Below, in pieces: positions 23,124 to 34,417 of a stretch of DNA of 64,000 nucleotides; position 1 is the stretch's first letter; each line of letters opens with the position of its first letter. The notes under the pieces are model-generated. The model searched no databases. It had not been told where the DNA came from and was given only the letters and a program-made list of their open reading frames with translations. The position numbers and the translations under genes are program-made. The stretch is from the NCBI RefSeq assembly GCF_040183065.1, contig NC_091122.1, positions 159,799,455 to 159,863,454 of the forward strand, read 5' to 3'. The stretch is from Periplaneta americana. Its lineage: Eukaryota > Arthropoda > Insecta > Blattodea > Blattidae.

Positions 23124-23196
23124 TCCCGGGTAGCTCAGTTGGTAAGAGCACTGGTACGTTCAACCAGAGGTCCCGGGATTGATATCCGGCCCCGGA
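23124..23196 (+). repeat. tRNA-like cloverleaf, right arm of palindrome 1
   Basis: This is the mirror copy of 22819-22891 on the plus strand. Acceptor TCCCGGG pairs with CCCCGGA at 6 of 7 positions. The D-, anticodon and T-stems all form, although the T-stem has one weaker pair. A TTTTT run follows at 23201-23205 and could end Pol III transcription. The identical anticodon arm shows that both arms come from one tRNA-like unit. Confidence 0.7.
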
Positions 23197-23275
23197 ACAA
23201 TTTTTCCCTTGAAATTATTCAATGGTTGGTTTGATAATTGTCTTAGAAATGTTTATTTCAAATAATTTGGAGATA

Positions 23276-23876
23276 GTGTATTTACTCGAATGTAATACGC
23301 ATCCCATTTTTTATCCTAAAATCCAGGAAAAAAAATACTGGCAAATATAATACGCACCTGTGCGAAAAACCACTCAAGATTAAAATTACATTATCAAAAC
23401 AGATTTTAAATGCACCTTTACTTCTAGCTATATATCAACATTCATCCTCACTTGCAGTATCAGAACTGGAACTTCCCAGTCAACAGGTCTGGATTGATTT
23501 CAGAACATTGATTGACAATGACTAGTATCATGCCAATCTTCCATCAGTAATTTTATTGTTGGTAAATTGTTTTGGTTTATTTAAAGACATACGGGTGTTG
23601 AAATTGTATACCTGAAATCTCAGTAGTTAAAAATAATATTGGTATTAATAATGATTGTTGTCAAAAAATGGACATGAAATTATGAATGAAAGTGTACAAA
23701 AGACGAGAAAACATGAACCTGCAGTGACTGTTTTCATTAGTTGTTTCCCACCATTTCTCGTAGGATAAATTGAGTGTTAATTTAAATTTGAGTTTTTTGT
23801 GCCAGTATAATATGCATCCCAGTTTTCAAGATGACATTTTTTAAAAACTATGCATATTATAATCGTGTAAATGCAG
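23276..23876. mobile_element. 601-bp TA-inserting TIR element
   Basis: TA borders both ends. The left end reads GTGTATTTACTCGAATGTAA and the right end reversed reads CTGCATTTACACGATTATAA; both continue to a TACGCAT/TATGCAT block. A related AATATGCATCCCAGTTTT motif lies just inside the right end. The interior is non-coding. Sequence and TA target suggest a pogo or mariner derivative. Confidence 0.75.
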
Positions 23877-24376
23877 TATATCTGGATTTCATAATTTTAT
23901 TTAATGCTGTAAAACATTGGTTACCAGCTGCAGCTTTTTCCTTAATTTCTATTATTATAGCATTGCTATCTGCAACTATAGAGCCCAGATAGGTCCTTCC
24001 TGATATGAAATTAAATTCTGAACAGTTTTACTTGACCCGGGATCTCTGGTTCCCCTGTGCCATCTCAACAAACCTCCATCATTTCATCTCATTGCAGTTG
24101 TAGCATAGAATAGCCTCATATGGCACACCCTGGGCAATGACTCTGTCGGTAAATTGATCTACATAAAACTTTACATTAATTATGCATATGTGTTTTTTAA
24201 TCTAAAATAATTTCTTTCCTCACTTGGGATCTGATAACTGTTAGTATAAAATACCCTTACTGCTTGGCCCATTTATGTTACTGGAAGTGTGAAGGGGTAG
24301 TAAAAACACCACTCTGATACTTGCTAACCATTACAGTAGCCGAGAGTTGTATCTTTTAAATTGGGCTGCTGTTAGT

Positions 24377-24960
24377 ACAGACGTGGACAAATTATTAGCA
24401 AAATTGAAGATTTTTATTATATATTTTTACAAAATATGATTCTCCAATTTAGACTACAGTTGACATTTTTGTGTATTTCCAAATTATTAGCAAAATTGAA
24501 GATTTGTATTGTATATTTTTCAAAATTTAACTCCTCAATTTGGACTACATTTGATATTTTTGCATATTTACAAAATTATTAGCAAAACTGAAGGTTTTTA
24601 TTGTATATTTTAAAAAATTCGATTCTTCAATTTGGACTACAGTTGACATTTTGGATATTTCAAAATTATTAGCAAAACTGAAGATTTTTGTTTTATATTT
24701 TTACAAAATTTGACTTCAATGCGGTTGACATTTTTGCTAATTTACAAATTATTAGTAAAATTGAAGATTTTGATTATATATTTTTATAAAACTTGACTCT
24801 TCAATTTAAACTACAGTTGAAATTTTTTTTGCATATTTCTGTCTTCTGTAATGATGGAAATATGCAAAATTGTCAACTGTAGTCTAAATTGAAAAGTCAT
24901 ATTTTGTAAACAAAATTATCATAAAAATCGTCAATTTTGTTAATAATTTGTCCATGTCTG
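24377..24960. mobile_element. 584-bp Tc1-like foldback element with internal satellite
   Basis: TA lies at 24375-24376 and 24961-24962. The left end is CAGACGTGGACAAATTATTA and the right end reversed is CAGACATGGACAAATTATTA, continuing in both as a copy of the internal repeat. Most of the left part is a tandem array (24388-24830), and the right part is an inverted unit. It has no transposase. Confidence 0.85.
24388..24830. repeat. About 90-bp tandem repeat, five units
   Basis: The motif CAAATTATTAGCAAAATTGA (with small variants) begins at 24388, 24480, 24571, 24661 and 24745, giving spacings of 92, 91, 90 and 84. Each unit continues with a TTTTTATTGTATATTTT-type stretch and CAATTTGGACTACAGTTGAC. 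The first unit overlaps the element's inverted repeat, so the array seems to have grown from the TIR itself. Confidence 0.9.
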
Positions 24961-25854
24961 TAATTGTGAGGCATCGTCACGAGGTTTACTCACTTTAAAT
25001 TTTAAAGATAACGAGTCCTGTCATCATAATATAGCAGATAATGTTTATATAGAAGCATTGAAAAATATGAATAATTAATAAAATCCACCCAGCAACGAAC
25101 TTATTGCATGCATTAAGAAATAGGCGTACTCTAAAATAAGACTGGGGAAGAACTTCACCATTTTAAGCAAATGAATAACATAAAACATATCATTTTCATT
25201 GTTGCAGCACTTGTATCTTTAGGTATGGCACCAGAGTTGATTTCCTAACAACACACACCTCTTGTTTACCTCAGTGACATTCTGTATTATTGCTATTTTG
25301 CATTCTCTTTCCAGCATTCATGTGTTCTACTTGTACAAATGAATCTTGCTTGTAATCATTTCCCCCTCCCTCAGACTAGTAATTTATTATGTATTCATTA
25401 ATTATTGAAAGCTTGGGAACCTGTACAAGTGCATACAGTGCACACGTCATAAAAGTGGTCCTGCTTTTAAATTTACAACTTCTTAGGAATTTATCTAGCA
25501 TGATGTGAAGAAGTACTTAAGCAGAAATAAATTGTTGCTGTGAGCTGGAAACAATAGTGGAGAAAGTTCAGAAGAAAGCAGTTTGGTTCAAGTATAAGTT
25601 CAAAGATATTCTTTCCCTTAATGGCTGATTATAAAGAACTGGTATTAAACATTATTGTACCCAAGTAAGTAAGTTACAAATCGAAGTAGCAAACTATATT
25701 TTTGAATGAGGCACCTGAAGCTATCACAATAGATGCCAGTATTATCCAGGTGTCAAGGTGATTGATGTGCCCACACACAAAACAAAGAAGCATCAGTTGC
25801 AAAATGGGTGTACCTGTGCACTAGTTTAACCATTGTCAAACTGTCCTCCATTGT

Positions 25855-26140
25855 GTGATTTTCTGGGTAAAAGCTCTAACAGCAAATAATATTCTTAAAG
25901 GAATGCTGCCTGAGTGTGGTGACCATTACTTGTTACGTCAAGCTGTCTACAATTGGGTGCAGAAGTTCTCTGAAGGTGAACAACTATCGAACACCAATTG
26001 TCATGGAGACAAATGTGCAACAGGTTGGTGACTTTATCCTAGCAGACAGGATGAAGAATATGATATGCTAGCCCAAATAGTTGCATTGTTACCAGCCCGA
26101 GACAAAGCATGCATCAGTGCTTGGATCAAATTGTCATTGG
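25855..26140 (+). pseudogene. mariner-like transposase N-terminus, decayed
   Basis: The plus frame reads VIFWVKALTANNILKGML, then LLRQAVYNWVQKFSEGE, the second helix-turn-helix of the mariner-type N-terminal domain (HTH_48). A shifted frame gives remnants of the following valine-rich linker. There is no catalytic domain. It is dead. Confidence 0.75.
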
Positions 26141-26805
26141 TATACTCTCGTGCAATCTTACAACTGCTGCTTCTTTGTTTTGCTTGTACACAATACTATC
26201 ACTAGCTGTGATAACTTCAGACATTTCATTAAAAAACGTAGGTCACTACAACAATTTGTAACTTACTGATTCTCCCTCATAATTTATGAGCAAATTCACA
26301 GAATAATTTGAACATTGAATATAAAGAAAGCATACAGTGATTTTAGGAGAAGTACATGTATATACACAGATGAATAGACACGAAAAAATGTCAAAAACTG
26401 CTTGTTCACTTTCAGACATGTTCGGAATTTCCATTTCTAGCCAAAGCTTTTTGAACTATGAGATTATTTTTTCTATGCTTAATATAATAGCAATATATTT
26501 AGTAACGTTTTCAATTTAATGTTTTAGTGTTGTTCTACAAATATCTGAACCAGTGCATTAAGGGAGATGTATATTATTACTATTACCGCAACAATAGGAA
26601 TCGACTTCTGACTTCTCTAGTGAAACACATGAAAGATACAGAGCTACGGTGCAGCATTGCTAAAAAATGTGATATCAAAACAAAGTATCGACACTTTGTT
26701 CGGTATTTATATAAAAAAAAGTATTGATATTTGCTCGAATCATTATGTAGAAAAATGAATTTTTATTAACGTAAATACAATAGAAAAAAATTGCATTTTG
26801 GCACT

Positions 26806-27000
26806 AATAATAATAATAATAATAATTTATTTATTTAATCTGGCAGAGCTAAGGCCAGTAGGCCTTCTCTTCCGCCCAGCCAGACTCTAATTCTAATTGA
26901 ATACAATTGCTTACATAGTTATTACATTAATATCTAGACCATAAAACAACATGAAAGTAAATAATGAAAGTTGGATAAGTAATGTTAGTGTGACAATAAT
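26806..27000 (-). mobile_element. Non-LTR (CR1-like) 3' end
   Basis: On the minus strand the sequence ends GAAGAGAAGGCCTACTGGCC, then a CAGATTAAATAAATAAA tail and an (ATT)n run at 26806-26824. The end is close to that of the plus-strand copy at 62440-62515, which follows a recognisable non-LTR C-terminus. The upstream extent is unclear. Confidence 0.65.
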
Positions 27001-27039
27001 AAACATTGGTGGTTTAAGTTGTACAATAATTATCTTCTG

Positions 27040-27220
27040 CTGAAACCACTCTTTCTCGGTACAGTCTCCTAGAAACATAAGTTTCTCGACTTTGTACTTA
27101 GTAATTTATTTCGATCTTCTGTAATTGTTGATTCTCTTTTAGAAAAAAGTCTTTCGACTCTCAGACACTGATGTTGCAAGGATGAATGATTTGAAAGACC
27201 GAAAATAGGGGAAATGAGAT
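27040..27220 (-). pseudogene. hAT transposase dimerisation-domain remnant
   Basis: The minus frame gives CLRVERLFSKRESTITEDRN and a following KSRNLCF segment. The ERxFS...R pattern is the hallmark of the hAT C-terminal dimerisation region. Nothing else of the gene is intact, and no ends could be assigned. Confidence 0.6.
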
Positions 27221-27249
27221 TAAATAATTGACGACTACAGAATAACAAG

Positions 27250-30150
27250 CCTAAATTTTAGCATATTAATGAAAAGTATAATTTCATATGCTACCAGTAC
27301 TACTTGTATGTTTGCAGTATTGATACTTTACTGATTTCGGTATATCAATAATATCCTAAACATTACAGCTAGCAGCATTCCCTTCCCTCCTTAAGAGACA
27401 AACAGCAGGCAAGCAGAGATTCATTATTGATAAGCACAGGAAGGAAGTGTTAGGACAACTGAGTTATGGATCTATTTGGTAATGCCATTTTTAGTTGTCT
27501 TGTAGCACCAGAAGGGTGAGTGACCAATCCAATTTCTATTGGTTGGCCAATGCAGGTAGTTGGAAGGAAGAATAAAGAAATAGATGTTACAGAGCTGTCA
27601 GAAGTCTATTCTTTGGTTGCGAAAGTTTTAATGCAACTCATTTATAAAAGGAAATAACTGATTTATACAGTTTTGGATTTTAGCTCGAAGTAGGAAAAAC
27701 ATTGACAGTTTTTTTAAAAGTGATAATACCGTAAAAGATTTGTAAATACAGTAAGTGTATTAAATAATAAACTGCATGTAATTTCAAAATTTAATATTTT
27801 GAGTTATAATCACAGGGATAATTAGAGTGCCAATATTTCAATAGAGGAAAATTTGTCAAGAAACTGCATTAGAATGCCTACAATATTCAATGTTAATACT
27901 TTCATTGGATATGTAATTCATTTTTTCTTCTCTTAGAAATTTATTGTTATAGTAAGCCTACTTCTATATCTATATCTACAGAAGTTTTGTGTATTCATAT
28001 TACAAAACTTGTAATAATCGAATCTTTAAATATCATAAATGGGGGGAAAAAAAATGTCATGTTTGTCATTTGATAGACATGGCATCAGTGTATTCATGCA
28101 GGAACAAGTAAGAGAAAAAATCAAAGAGAAGGCTGCAAGAACTAAATATAAAATCTTGATGAAAACTTTGTGTATATATAAGTTTCAAGTGTACCATCTT
28201 CTGAATTTGCTGTCACCCTCCATTGTTGTCCTTCATTTCCAACAGTGAGGTTGTGTTTAGGCAGCTTGTAAATTAAAGGCTGATTTTGTAAGCGTATAAT
28301 TTACTGCATGAAATTTAATGTAAAATTTTACTTTGTAATGAAGATGACAGTGAATAGAAACGTATTTTTGCTGATGTATAACTGATACAAATGCGAAATC
28401 AAGACAAAACTATTCCAAAGAAATTACTTAACCACCTGTATTGTTGTTCAAAGGTTTGAATATGAGGAAAGTGCAGTACACAATATAAAATACAACTAAT
28501 CTCTATAAAGATTTTTTTTTATAATCTGAGTGCTTGAAGTGATAAATTATTTATAATGTTTTTTATTACTGAAAGTGTCTTTATCTATAATCGTGTAATT
28601 ATTAAAAGTTAAACCGGTTTATGTATTACTGGAAACAACATTTCCTTGGAAAATTACTTGTTAAATTGGATTTAAATTAGTAGTAATTAAATATTTGGCA
28701 GATTAATTGTTGTACTGCTACAATCTCCATATTATGTCTGTAACACAGTGCACATGAAACGTCTTTCATTTCCAAATGAATAGTAATTGTTACAACAGTG
28801 TCAAACACTCATAGTAATCTTTTATATACTTTGCAGTATGAATATTTGAGATAATGAATTTACAATGTACTTTTTGAATATTTTGTGTACCTTATGCCAC
28901 TTAACTCGTATATTCACTGGATTTTTTTTTTTATCTAGTTATCAATTGCTGTCAAGGGAATGATGTGATCTGGTATTCTGATAACCATAATTATGTCATA
29001 GCTACCTAATATGAAAATAATGACAAAATATTAGCCTACTATAAGAAGTTAGCTGTTAGTACAGATATTACAATATTAGACTGCATTCTTGGTTGTGATT
29101 CAGGAGCATTTCACCCCATATAGAGAAAACATCCAACCATTCCATGATTGCCACCACACAACCATTTAGTCATTTTCAATTGTGTAATACAAATTTCACT
29201 ACTTGACTTGGAATGGTAGTTGATCTTATCTTTAAATAATTATTAGAAGATAACAAGAAAGTAATTACACCATTAACAGAGGAGTTGAATTAAAGACAAA
29301 GTTGATTCAAGGAACAGAAGTTGCATGTGTTGAATCCTGAACTATGATGAAAAATAAAACAGAAGTTACATAATCATGACAGGAAAGAATGGTTTTATTT
29401 TGTATAACTTTGCCTTAAAACAGTATTTTGTGATGATGTGAATTATTTTACACATTAGCACAAAACCATTTTTCTGTAATAGTTTTATATTAATAATGGA
29501 ACTATTTTTTCCTGTTTTAGAATATCAAATATTTCACAGTACACCATACAATTTAGTCATCCAACTGGTTCTGACCTGAAAATGGTTGAATAATTGGAAT
29601 TGATATGAGACATGGTATGTATGAATTTGAAAAAATGTGTGCTTACTAATATGTAAATCTCTTTTGTTTGTTTTTTACAAAACTTGCGCTAATTTCCAAT
29701 GTAAATATTATGTTTTTATATACAGATATTTATTAAGTAGAGTTGGGTCATCTACTGTTAGTGTCTGCAATTATCAATAAATCCTTACATTACCTAACTC
29801 AGTATAATGTATTTTAACTGTGTTTAAAATGAAATGGTGAAACTCTTTCCTATCATATTTTAGTGTCCTAATTCCTGAATTTTATTAATCCCACTGCAAC
29901 AGATTTGGTATCGTCAGCGAGGTTAACATTAGCCCATTAAGGGTAATTTTTGCCCAACATAGAATATATATTTGAATTTTTATATCTCCCACAAAATGTG
30001 GTATATCTAAGTACTTTCAACTGTACTGTGTAAATGGTAGCTTCAACCAGTAAAACAGTTTACACAAGTACTTTCAGAACTTACCTGTAGGCAGCTGCAC
30101 TATTTTAAGTGAATCAACTGTTTGGTAGTGTGAAAAATATTATGGAAATT
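27250..30150. other. Intergenic, nothing recognised
   Basis: This is a 2.9-kb AT-rich stretch without conserved frames, RNA genes or bounded elements that I can support on either strand. Confidence 0.4.
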
Positions 30151-30169
30151 TTTATATGGTGAAACGGTA

Positions 30170-30910
30170 AAAAATAAATAAAAAGTCTGAATGAAATTAC
30201 AACAGGAAGTTTGGTGATTTAATGTCGTAAATCGTGTTTTACTGTGATGAAAATGTGTTTAGGGGATCATAGATATAAAGATCAGGTAGGAAGTTGTATT
30301 AAAAAAAAAAGTTGGGAAATTAAAAAGGGGCTAGTTAATAATTAATATAGTTACCGATTGAAGTTTACTGTAAAGAAGTAAATCTTCGAAAGTGATGTAG
30401 TGAAGTTATGAAATATGATCTTAGTGATAGTATTTACAATTTTCTATGTTCTTTTTTTTAAATTTTTTTTTTATTTGAGTGTTGATTGTGATTAAGAAAT
30501 TAATGATCAAATTAAAGTGAACTAGATACTCATGTCAAGATTTAATAAGATTATAATGACGTGTATTAGGTAGAAAAAAGATCCCAATGAGTATAACCGG
30601 GTGGAGTGTTACGAGTTAGATGTAATGTAGAAAGACGGATTATGTATAAATTTAGTTACAAGATTAGAATGCTGAAAGAAACGTAAGTGTGTAACAAACA
30701 GATGGTGGACATTTAAGATCAATAAGAAGAAATTGACTGTTTGGAGTTGGGTTAATAGCGAGAGTAGATGAGTTATTAGTTTAGCAGGCTGTCGAGATTG
30801 CATGCTGATTGTAGGTATATTAATAGAAAGTTATCGTGAAACCCGTATACATAAGTTGTGGTACACCATAAATAATATAAATGTTGATGACAAATAAATA
30901 TCTATCTATC
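30170..30910 (+). mobile_element. Orphan 741-bp retroposon with 17-bp TSD
   Basis: A perfect 17-base direct repeat, TATATGGTGAAACGGTA, lies at 30153-30169 and 30911-30927. The insert ends in AATAAATATCTATCTATCTA on the plus strand, a simple-repeat tail typical of LINE-mobilised DNA. The body has no recognisable coding sequence. It could be the 3' UTR of a truncated non-LTR element, a SINE without a tRNA head, or a processed transcript copy. Confidence 0.8.
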
Positions 30911-31085
30911 TATATGGTGAAACGGTATTTTCAGCAGTAAAAAATTTGGCATGTACCAAGAAAGTTGATAAATATGATTGACAAAGAAATTTAAATTTTA
31001 AAAGTAATACATTTGCCGTATTGATTACCGGTATATTTAAAAAATAACAAAGACTGAACTCGTATAGATGTGCCAGGAAATAGGT

Positions 31086-31305
31086 CTATTCAAATTATTC
31101 AGAGGAGAAACTAAACCAATGCTTAGATGACTTCAAGAATGGTGTGAAAAAACAGAGGGCAGCAGCTGCATAAGATTATTGTGGTATTTCACTTAGCACC
31201 ATAAAAAATAAACTCAAAGGCAACCTTAATGAAAAACCAGGCTGACGAACAATATTCACAAATGAAGAGGATGTATTTGCAAAACATCTCGAAAAGATTG
31301 TATTG
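31086..31305 (+). pseudogene. pogo/pipsqueak-type HTH transposase fragment
   Basis: Plus-strand codons give a degenerate Psq-type helix-turn-helix: LDDFKNGVKKQRAAAA, a stop, then DYCGISLSTIKNKLKG and, after another stop, an acidic EEDVFAKHLEKI segment. This is the N-terminal DNA-binding region of pogo-like transposases or related host proteins. It is cut off at 31306, where a non-LTR 3' end begins. Confidence 0.7.
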
Positions 31306-31440
31306 TATTGTATTTATTAATATTACATGGTATTCATATATTGCTTCACAGCTAGAATATGGAACAAGTCAAAAAACTTAATACTACTATAAAGTCTTAC
31401 AGTCTAGTTCAAATATATACAGAAGAGGTTTACAATATAG
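31306..31440 (-). mobile_element. Non-LTR 3' end (minus strand)
   Basis: Read on the minus strand, the sequence passes through TGACTTGTTCCATATTCTAG and AGCTGTGAAGCAATATATG and ends in AATAAATACAATACAATAC. This layout is typical of CR1/jockey-type 3' UTRs. It abuts the HTH fragment on one side and the TIR element on the other. Confidence 0.6.
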
Positions 31441-31441
31441 A

Positions 31442-32060
31442 GTCAACGGCAATTGGGAAGGTGGTAGTCTGCTAGCGTTTGCGTCGAGAGAGACAGATAG
31501 AGAGAGCAAGGGAGCATACAACATTGCCACATCAAACTTCACGAGCACGTGCAATACAAATAGCGCAGGAGAGAATTTAAATTATCAAAAGACAATAATG
31601 ACCTTAGCCATTGATTACTGTAAGCATGACATTAAACATAAACTCTTTCCTTCACTAATAATATTCTTTGCACGTTTCTCAATCCCACACCACATGCTTC
31701 TGCAGTCGTTTCTTGCGCATTGGCAACGTTGCAGCCAGCATCAAGATGGCCGGCAGTGTTCTGCTCGTCAACGTTTTTAAAATAATTATACGCCTTAAAC
31801 ACTATTTTCCGCGCCTGCCTGTGCAATATTTGTCTTTTTACAGTCTCTTCTTCCATTTATTTATCTTACACACACATAGTAAATGTTAGGTTTACTTATT
31901 CAATGTATTGAAACACTCGCACGTGAATAAACGAACAATGGAAGTACTTGTTATAGACTGATTCTGATTGGTTCTACTGTACAAGCTTGTGACGTCACAT
32001 ACCAGAAATGCTACGGCGCATGTAGGAGCCGACCGCCTTCCGAACTGCCGTCTAGTCTAG
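31442..32060 (-). mobile_element. HTH-bearing TIR element, copy 1
   Basis: This is an approximately 620-bp element whose minus-strand frame (31632-31856) encodes a start methionine and about 70 residues with EEETVKRQILHRQARKIVFK and AEACGVGLRNVQRIL, a helix-turn-helix DNA-binding region. The ends near 31446 and 32055 carry inverted GGAAGGCGGT/GGAAGGTGGT blocks. The catalytic part is missing. A homologous copy in the opposite orientation lies at 55863-56487. Confidence 0.8.
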
Positions 32061-33150
32061 TCTACTAGTACAACTCTAAGTTTTAGTATCAATTTCATGA
32101 AGCATTGATGAATGTCCTGAATTCACCTACAGAATAGAAAGCATGAGAAATTAGGTACTTCTTTAATTTGGTCCTAAATAATCTTCTGAGTTTCAATTTT
32201 TATATCGATAAGGAGGCTATCAAAAATTTTTATTGCTATGTAACACACTCCTTTTTGATAACATGACAGACTTGCCGATGGCGTATAAAAGTCATTTTTT
32301 GATGTGTATTTATGCTAGGAACTGTTGAATTAGTTACAAAGTTTTCACGATTACATATGAGGAAGATTATTAATGAAAAAATATACTGACAAGCCATGGG
32401 CATTATTTATTTTTACTAATTATAATTGAACGCATGTTCATATGACTTTTTTGCTCAAAATTACCTATAGATCTGATTTCTATTGCACAGGGCATACTTC
32501 ATGAATCACCCTGTATATTGATATGACACTTAAAAACGAATGGCTGGCATTGGTTTAGCATACAAAAACATTAATTTTCTTTTCTTTGACTTGTCAGGGT
32601 TTAGAGACCTATTTGTATTTACGTCAGGAATCGTCACCATCTTTATTTACGTCAGAAAACGCCATCACTTTATCAGTTTATTACTGCAACGTACCTCTAT
32701 ACCTCTGATATAAGATAACATATCAGTGGTTCTACCCGTCACAGTCGTAGTCATGTACAGTATGTTGGCTGGCCTTCACATCCCACAGTGAAACGAACAA
32801 GTGCGCTAAAACAGGAAGAAGATTGTGTCAAAAGTGTCAGTTTCGCATAAAAAGTCAGATCTTTCCAAGCTCCTTTACTCAATTATTGAGTACGTAACTA
32901 TTATTTCATTGTAAAGATTATGATAACGTGGAACGTAATTCATAATTATGGGAGAAAGTGCAATTTATAAACTTTATTTTGGTACGTATAATTCCATAAA
33001 ACAATAGTTTCATAATAAAAATATATTGGAAAAATAGTTCAATGAATTATCTAAATTAACTTCACATCAAATAACGTATCAGTTCAACGTATTAGGATAA
33101 CTGTTATACTTGGAAGCCTCATATCAGATGTGCAAAAATATGGAAATTTA
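32061..33150. other. Intergenic; single mariner-like end near 32500
   Basis: The only feature I can support is a TCATGAATCACCCTGTATA segment at 32500-32519, which resembles the outer end of ACAGGGTGA-type elements such as 5566-6649. No partner end was found. The rest shows no coding sequence. Confidence 0.35.
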
Positions 33151-33154
33151 CGAT

Positions 33155-34187
33155 TGCGGTTCCCAAAGTGTGGGTCGCGACCCCCTAGGGGGTCGTGTAA
33201 GGAGTTGAAGCGGAGTCTCGAGATAATTTACAAAATAGAACAAAAAACTCCTTATCAACATATATTTATGTTATATTTTGAAACATAACATTGAACATAA
33301 AAACAAACAAATATTTCAGTACTGGTAGTTATAAAGTAAAAAAAAAAAAATAAAGTGATAAATATGCCTGTTTTCAGAAAGTAGCTTCTCAAATCTGAAC
33401 CCTGTATTTCATATACACATAGTGATATCATTTTCAACTTCAAGGAGATTTTTCGCTTTTGTTTTGATGATGTTCAGAGACTAGAAACTTATTTTGCATA
33501 AATACGAAATTGCAAATGCTATAAAAAATTTAAGAGCTTCTTTTGCAAGCTCGAGGTATTCTTGCATTCACTTGAACCAAAACTGGTTTATGATCTGCGA
33601 AAAATAAAGCAGATTTCAACACTTCATTAGTAGGCACATATTATTTCTATGATTCTTTCCTTAATAATTTTTGGAATTTCAGCTAGTTGAACGAAACTGC
33701 TTAAAACAGATTCAGTATCCATCTGTGACTGTCGTAATTATTTTGAGATTCTTCGGGAAAAAAAAAAGTGTATACTTAATTGCATGTCGGCAAAAACAAT
33801 CCCAGTATTTGACTTATCATATGGTATGTGGGAAAATTTGCCATGAGTTCTTTAATACACTGGAATGAATCAAATTCCTTTTTGTCAAGTGATGTCGATT
33901 AGAAATCAAATTTTCTTATAGATCCGTCCTCTGGATGTTACGTGAACATCTTGCCTTGAAAACTACTCAAAGTGTATAAGTGTTCGAAAAATATATCAGC
34001 AATGAAGGCCAATCTAAAAAGCCAAAGCAAATTGAAAAATAGGTTTGCATATTTCGATTTCTCGTCTTGCAGGTACTGGTACATTAGAAGTTCATCATTG
34101 TATTTTTCGAATGTGGTTACGTACCTGTGGTACCCTAGGGGTGATGGCAAACAAGTGTCTCGCCTTCAAAAAGTTTGTGAACCACTG
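33155..34187 (-). pseudogene. hAT element with decayed transposase
   Basis: The ends are GCGGTTCCCAAAGTGTGGG at the left and, reversed, CAGTGGTTCACAAACTTTTT at the right, a well-known hAT end type. The minus strand encodes recognisable pieces of a SCAND3/ZBED-type hAT transposase: an ADIFFEHLYTLSSFQGK segment (33950-34010) and, further on, ELAKEALKFFIAFAISYLC and NIIKTKAKNLLEVENDI (33400-33560) from the dimerisation region. Stops and frameshifts are frequent. An 8-bp duplication is not visible. Confidence 0.85.
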
Positions 34188-34235
34188 CTCTATCCCTTCG
34201 CATAGGAAGACATAATTCTGAATTTAACATAGTGT

Positions 34236-34417
34236 CACAGTCTACTATATACAGTCACGAAGCTTGAGTTTTGAGGGTGCTAGAAACAATAGACTGTGGC
34301 GGTACTATTTACATTGCCTGTAATGAGGTGATATTAGCGATCCTAGTGGTGAGCAACTATCTAATGTTTGCATATTTACTACGTATTGAGCTTCGCGATT
34401 GTATATAGTAGACTGTG
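34236..34417. mobile_element. 182-bp P-like MITE
   Basis: The ends are inverted copies: CACAGTCTACTATATACAGT at the left and the same reversed at the right, extending through CRCGAAGCT. A 7-base duplication, ATAGTGT, flanks it (34229-34235, 34418-34424). The ends and subterminal sequence match the 1.3-kb element at 49010-50325, which carries a THAP domain. It is most likely a P-superfamily miniature. Confidence 0.9.

Larger units (their letters stand above)
22749..23223. mobile_element. Palindromic tRNA-headed retroposon, copy 1
   Basis: The arms 22793-22937 and 23078-23222 are inverted copies of 145 bp each. Each arm holds one tRNA-like cloverleaf pointing outward, a trailing T run, and CCTTGAAATTATT at its outer end. 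A 9-base direct repeat, GGTTGGTTT, flanks the unit (22740-22748 and 23224-23232). A 35-bp segment containing CTTTCAGGTGAAGCTCC occurs both at the left edge (22751) and directly before the right arm (23043), with one difference. It shares its framework with 44629-45018. Confidence 0.85.

Noticed and set aside
22819..23196. Two functional tRNA genes
   Set aside because: The cloverleaves form, but position 33 is C in palindrome 1, the acceptor stems have mismatches or an extra base, and both arms are embedded in a TSD-flanked palindrome. tRNA-derived heads are the safer reading.
24388..24830. CRISPR-like array
   Set aside because: Units are contiguous tandem repeats without spacers, in a eukaryotic genome, inside a TA-flanked transposon.
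32320..32519. Complete mariner-type element
   Set aside because: Only one ACAGGGTGA-type end is visible; no partner end or TA pair could be found.
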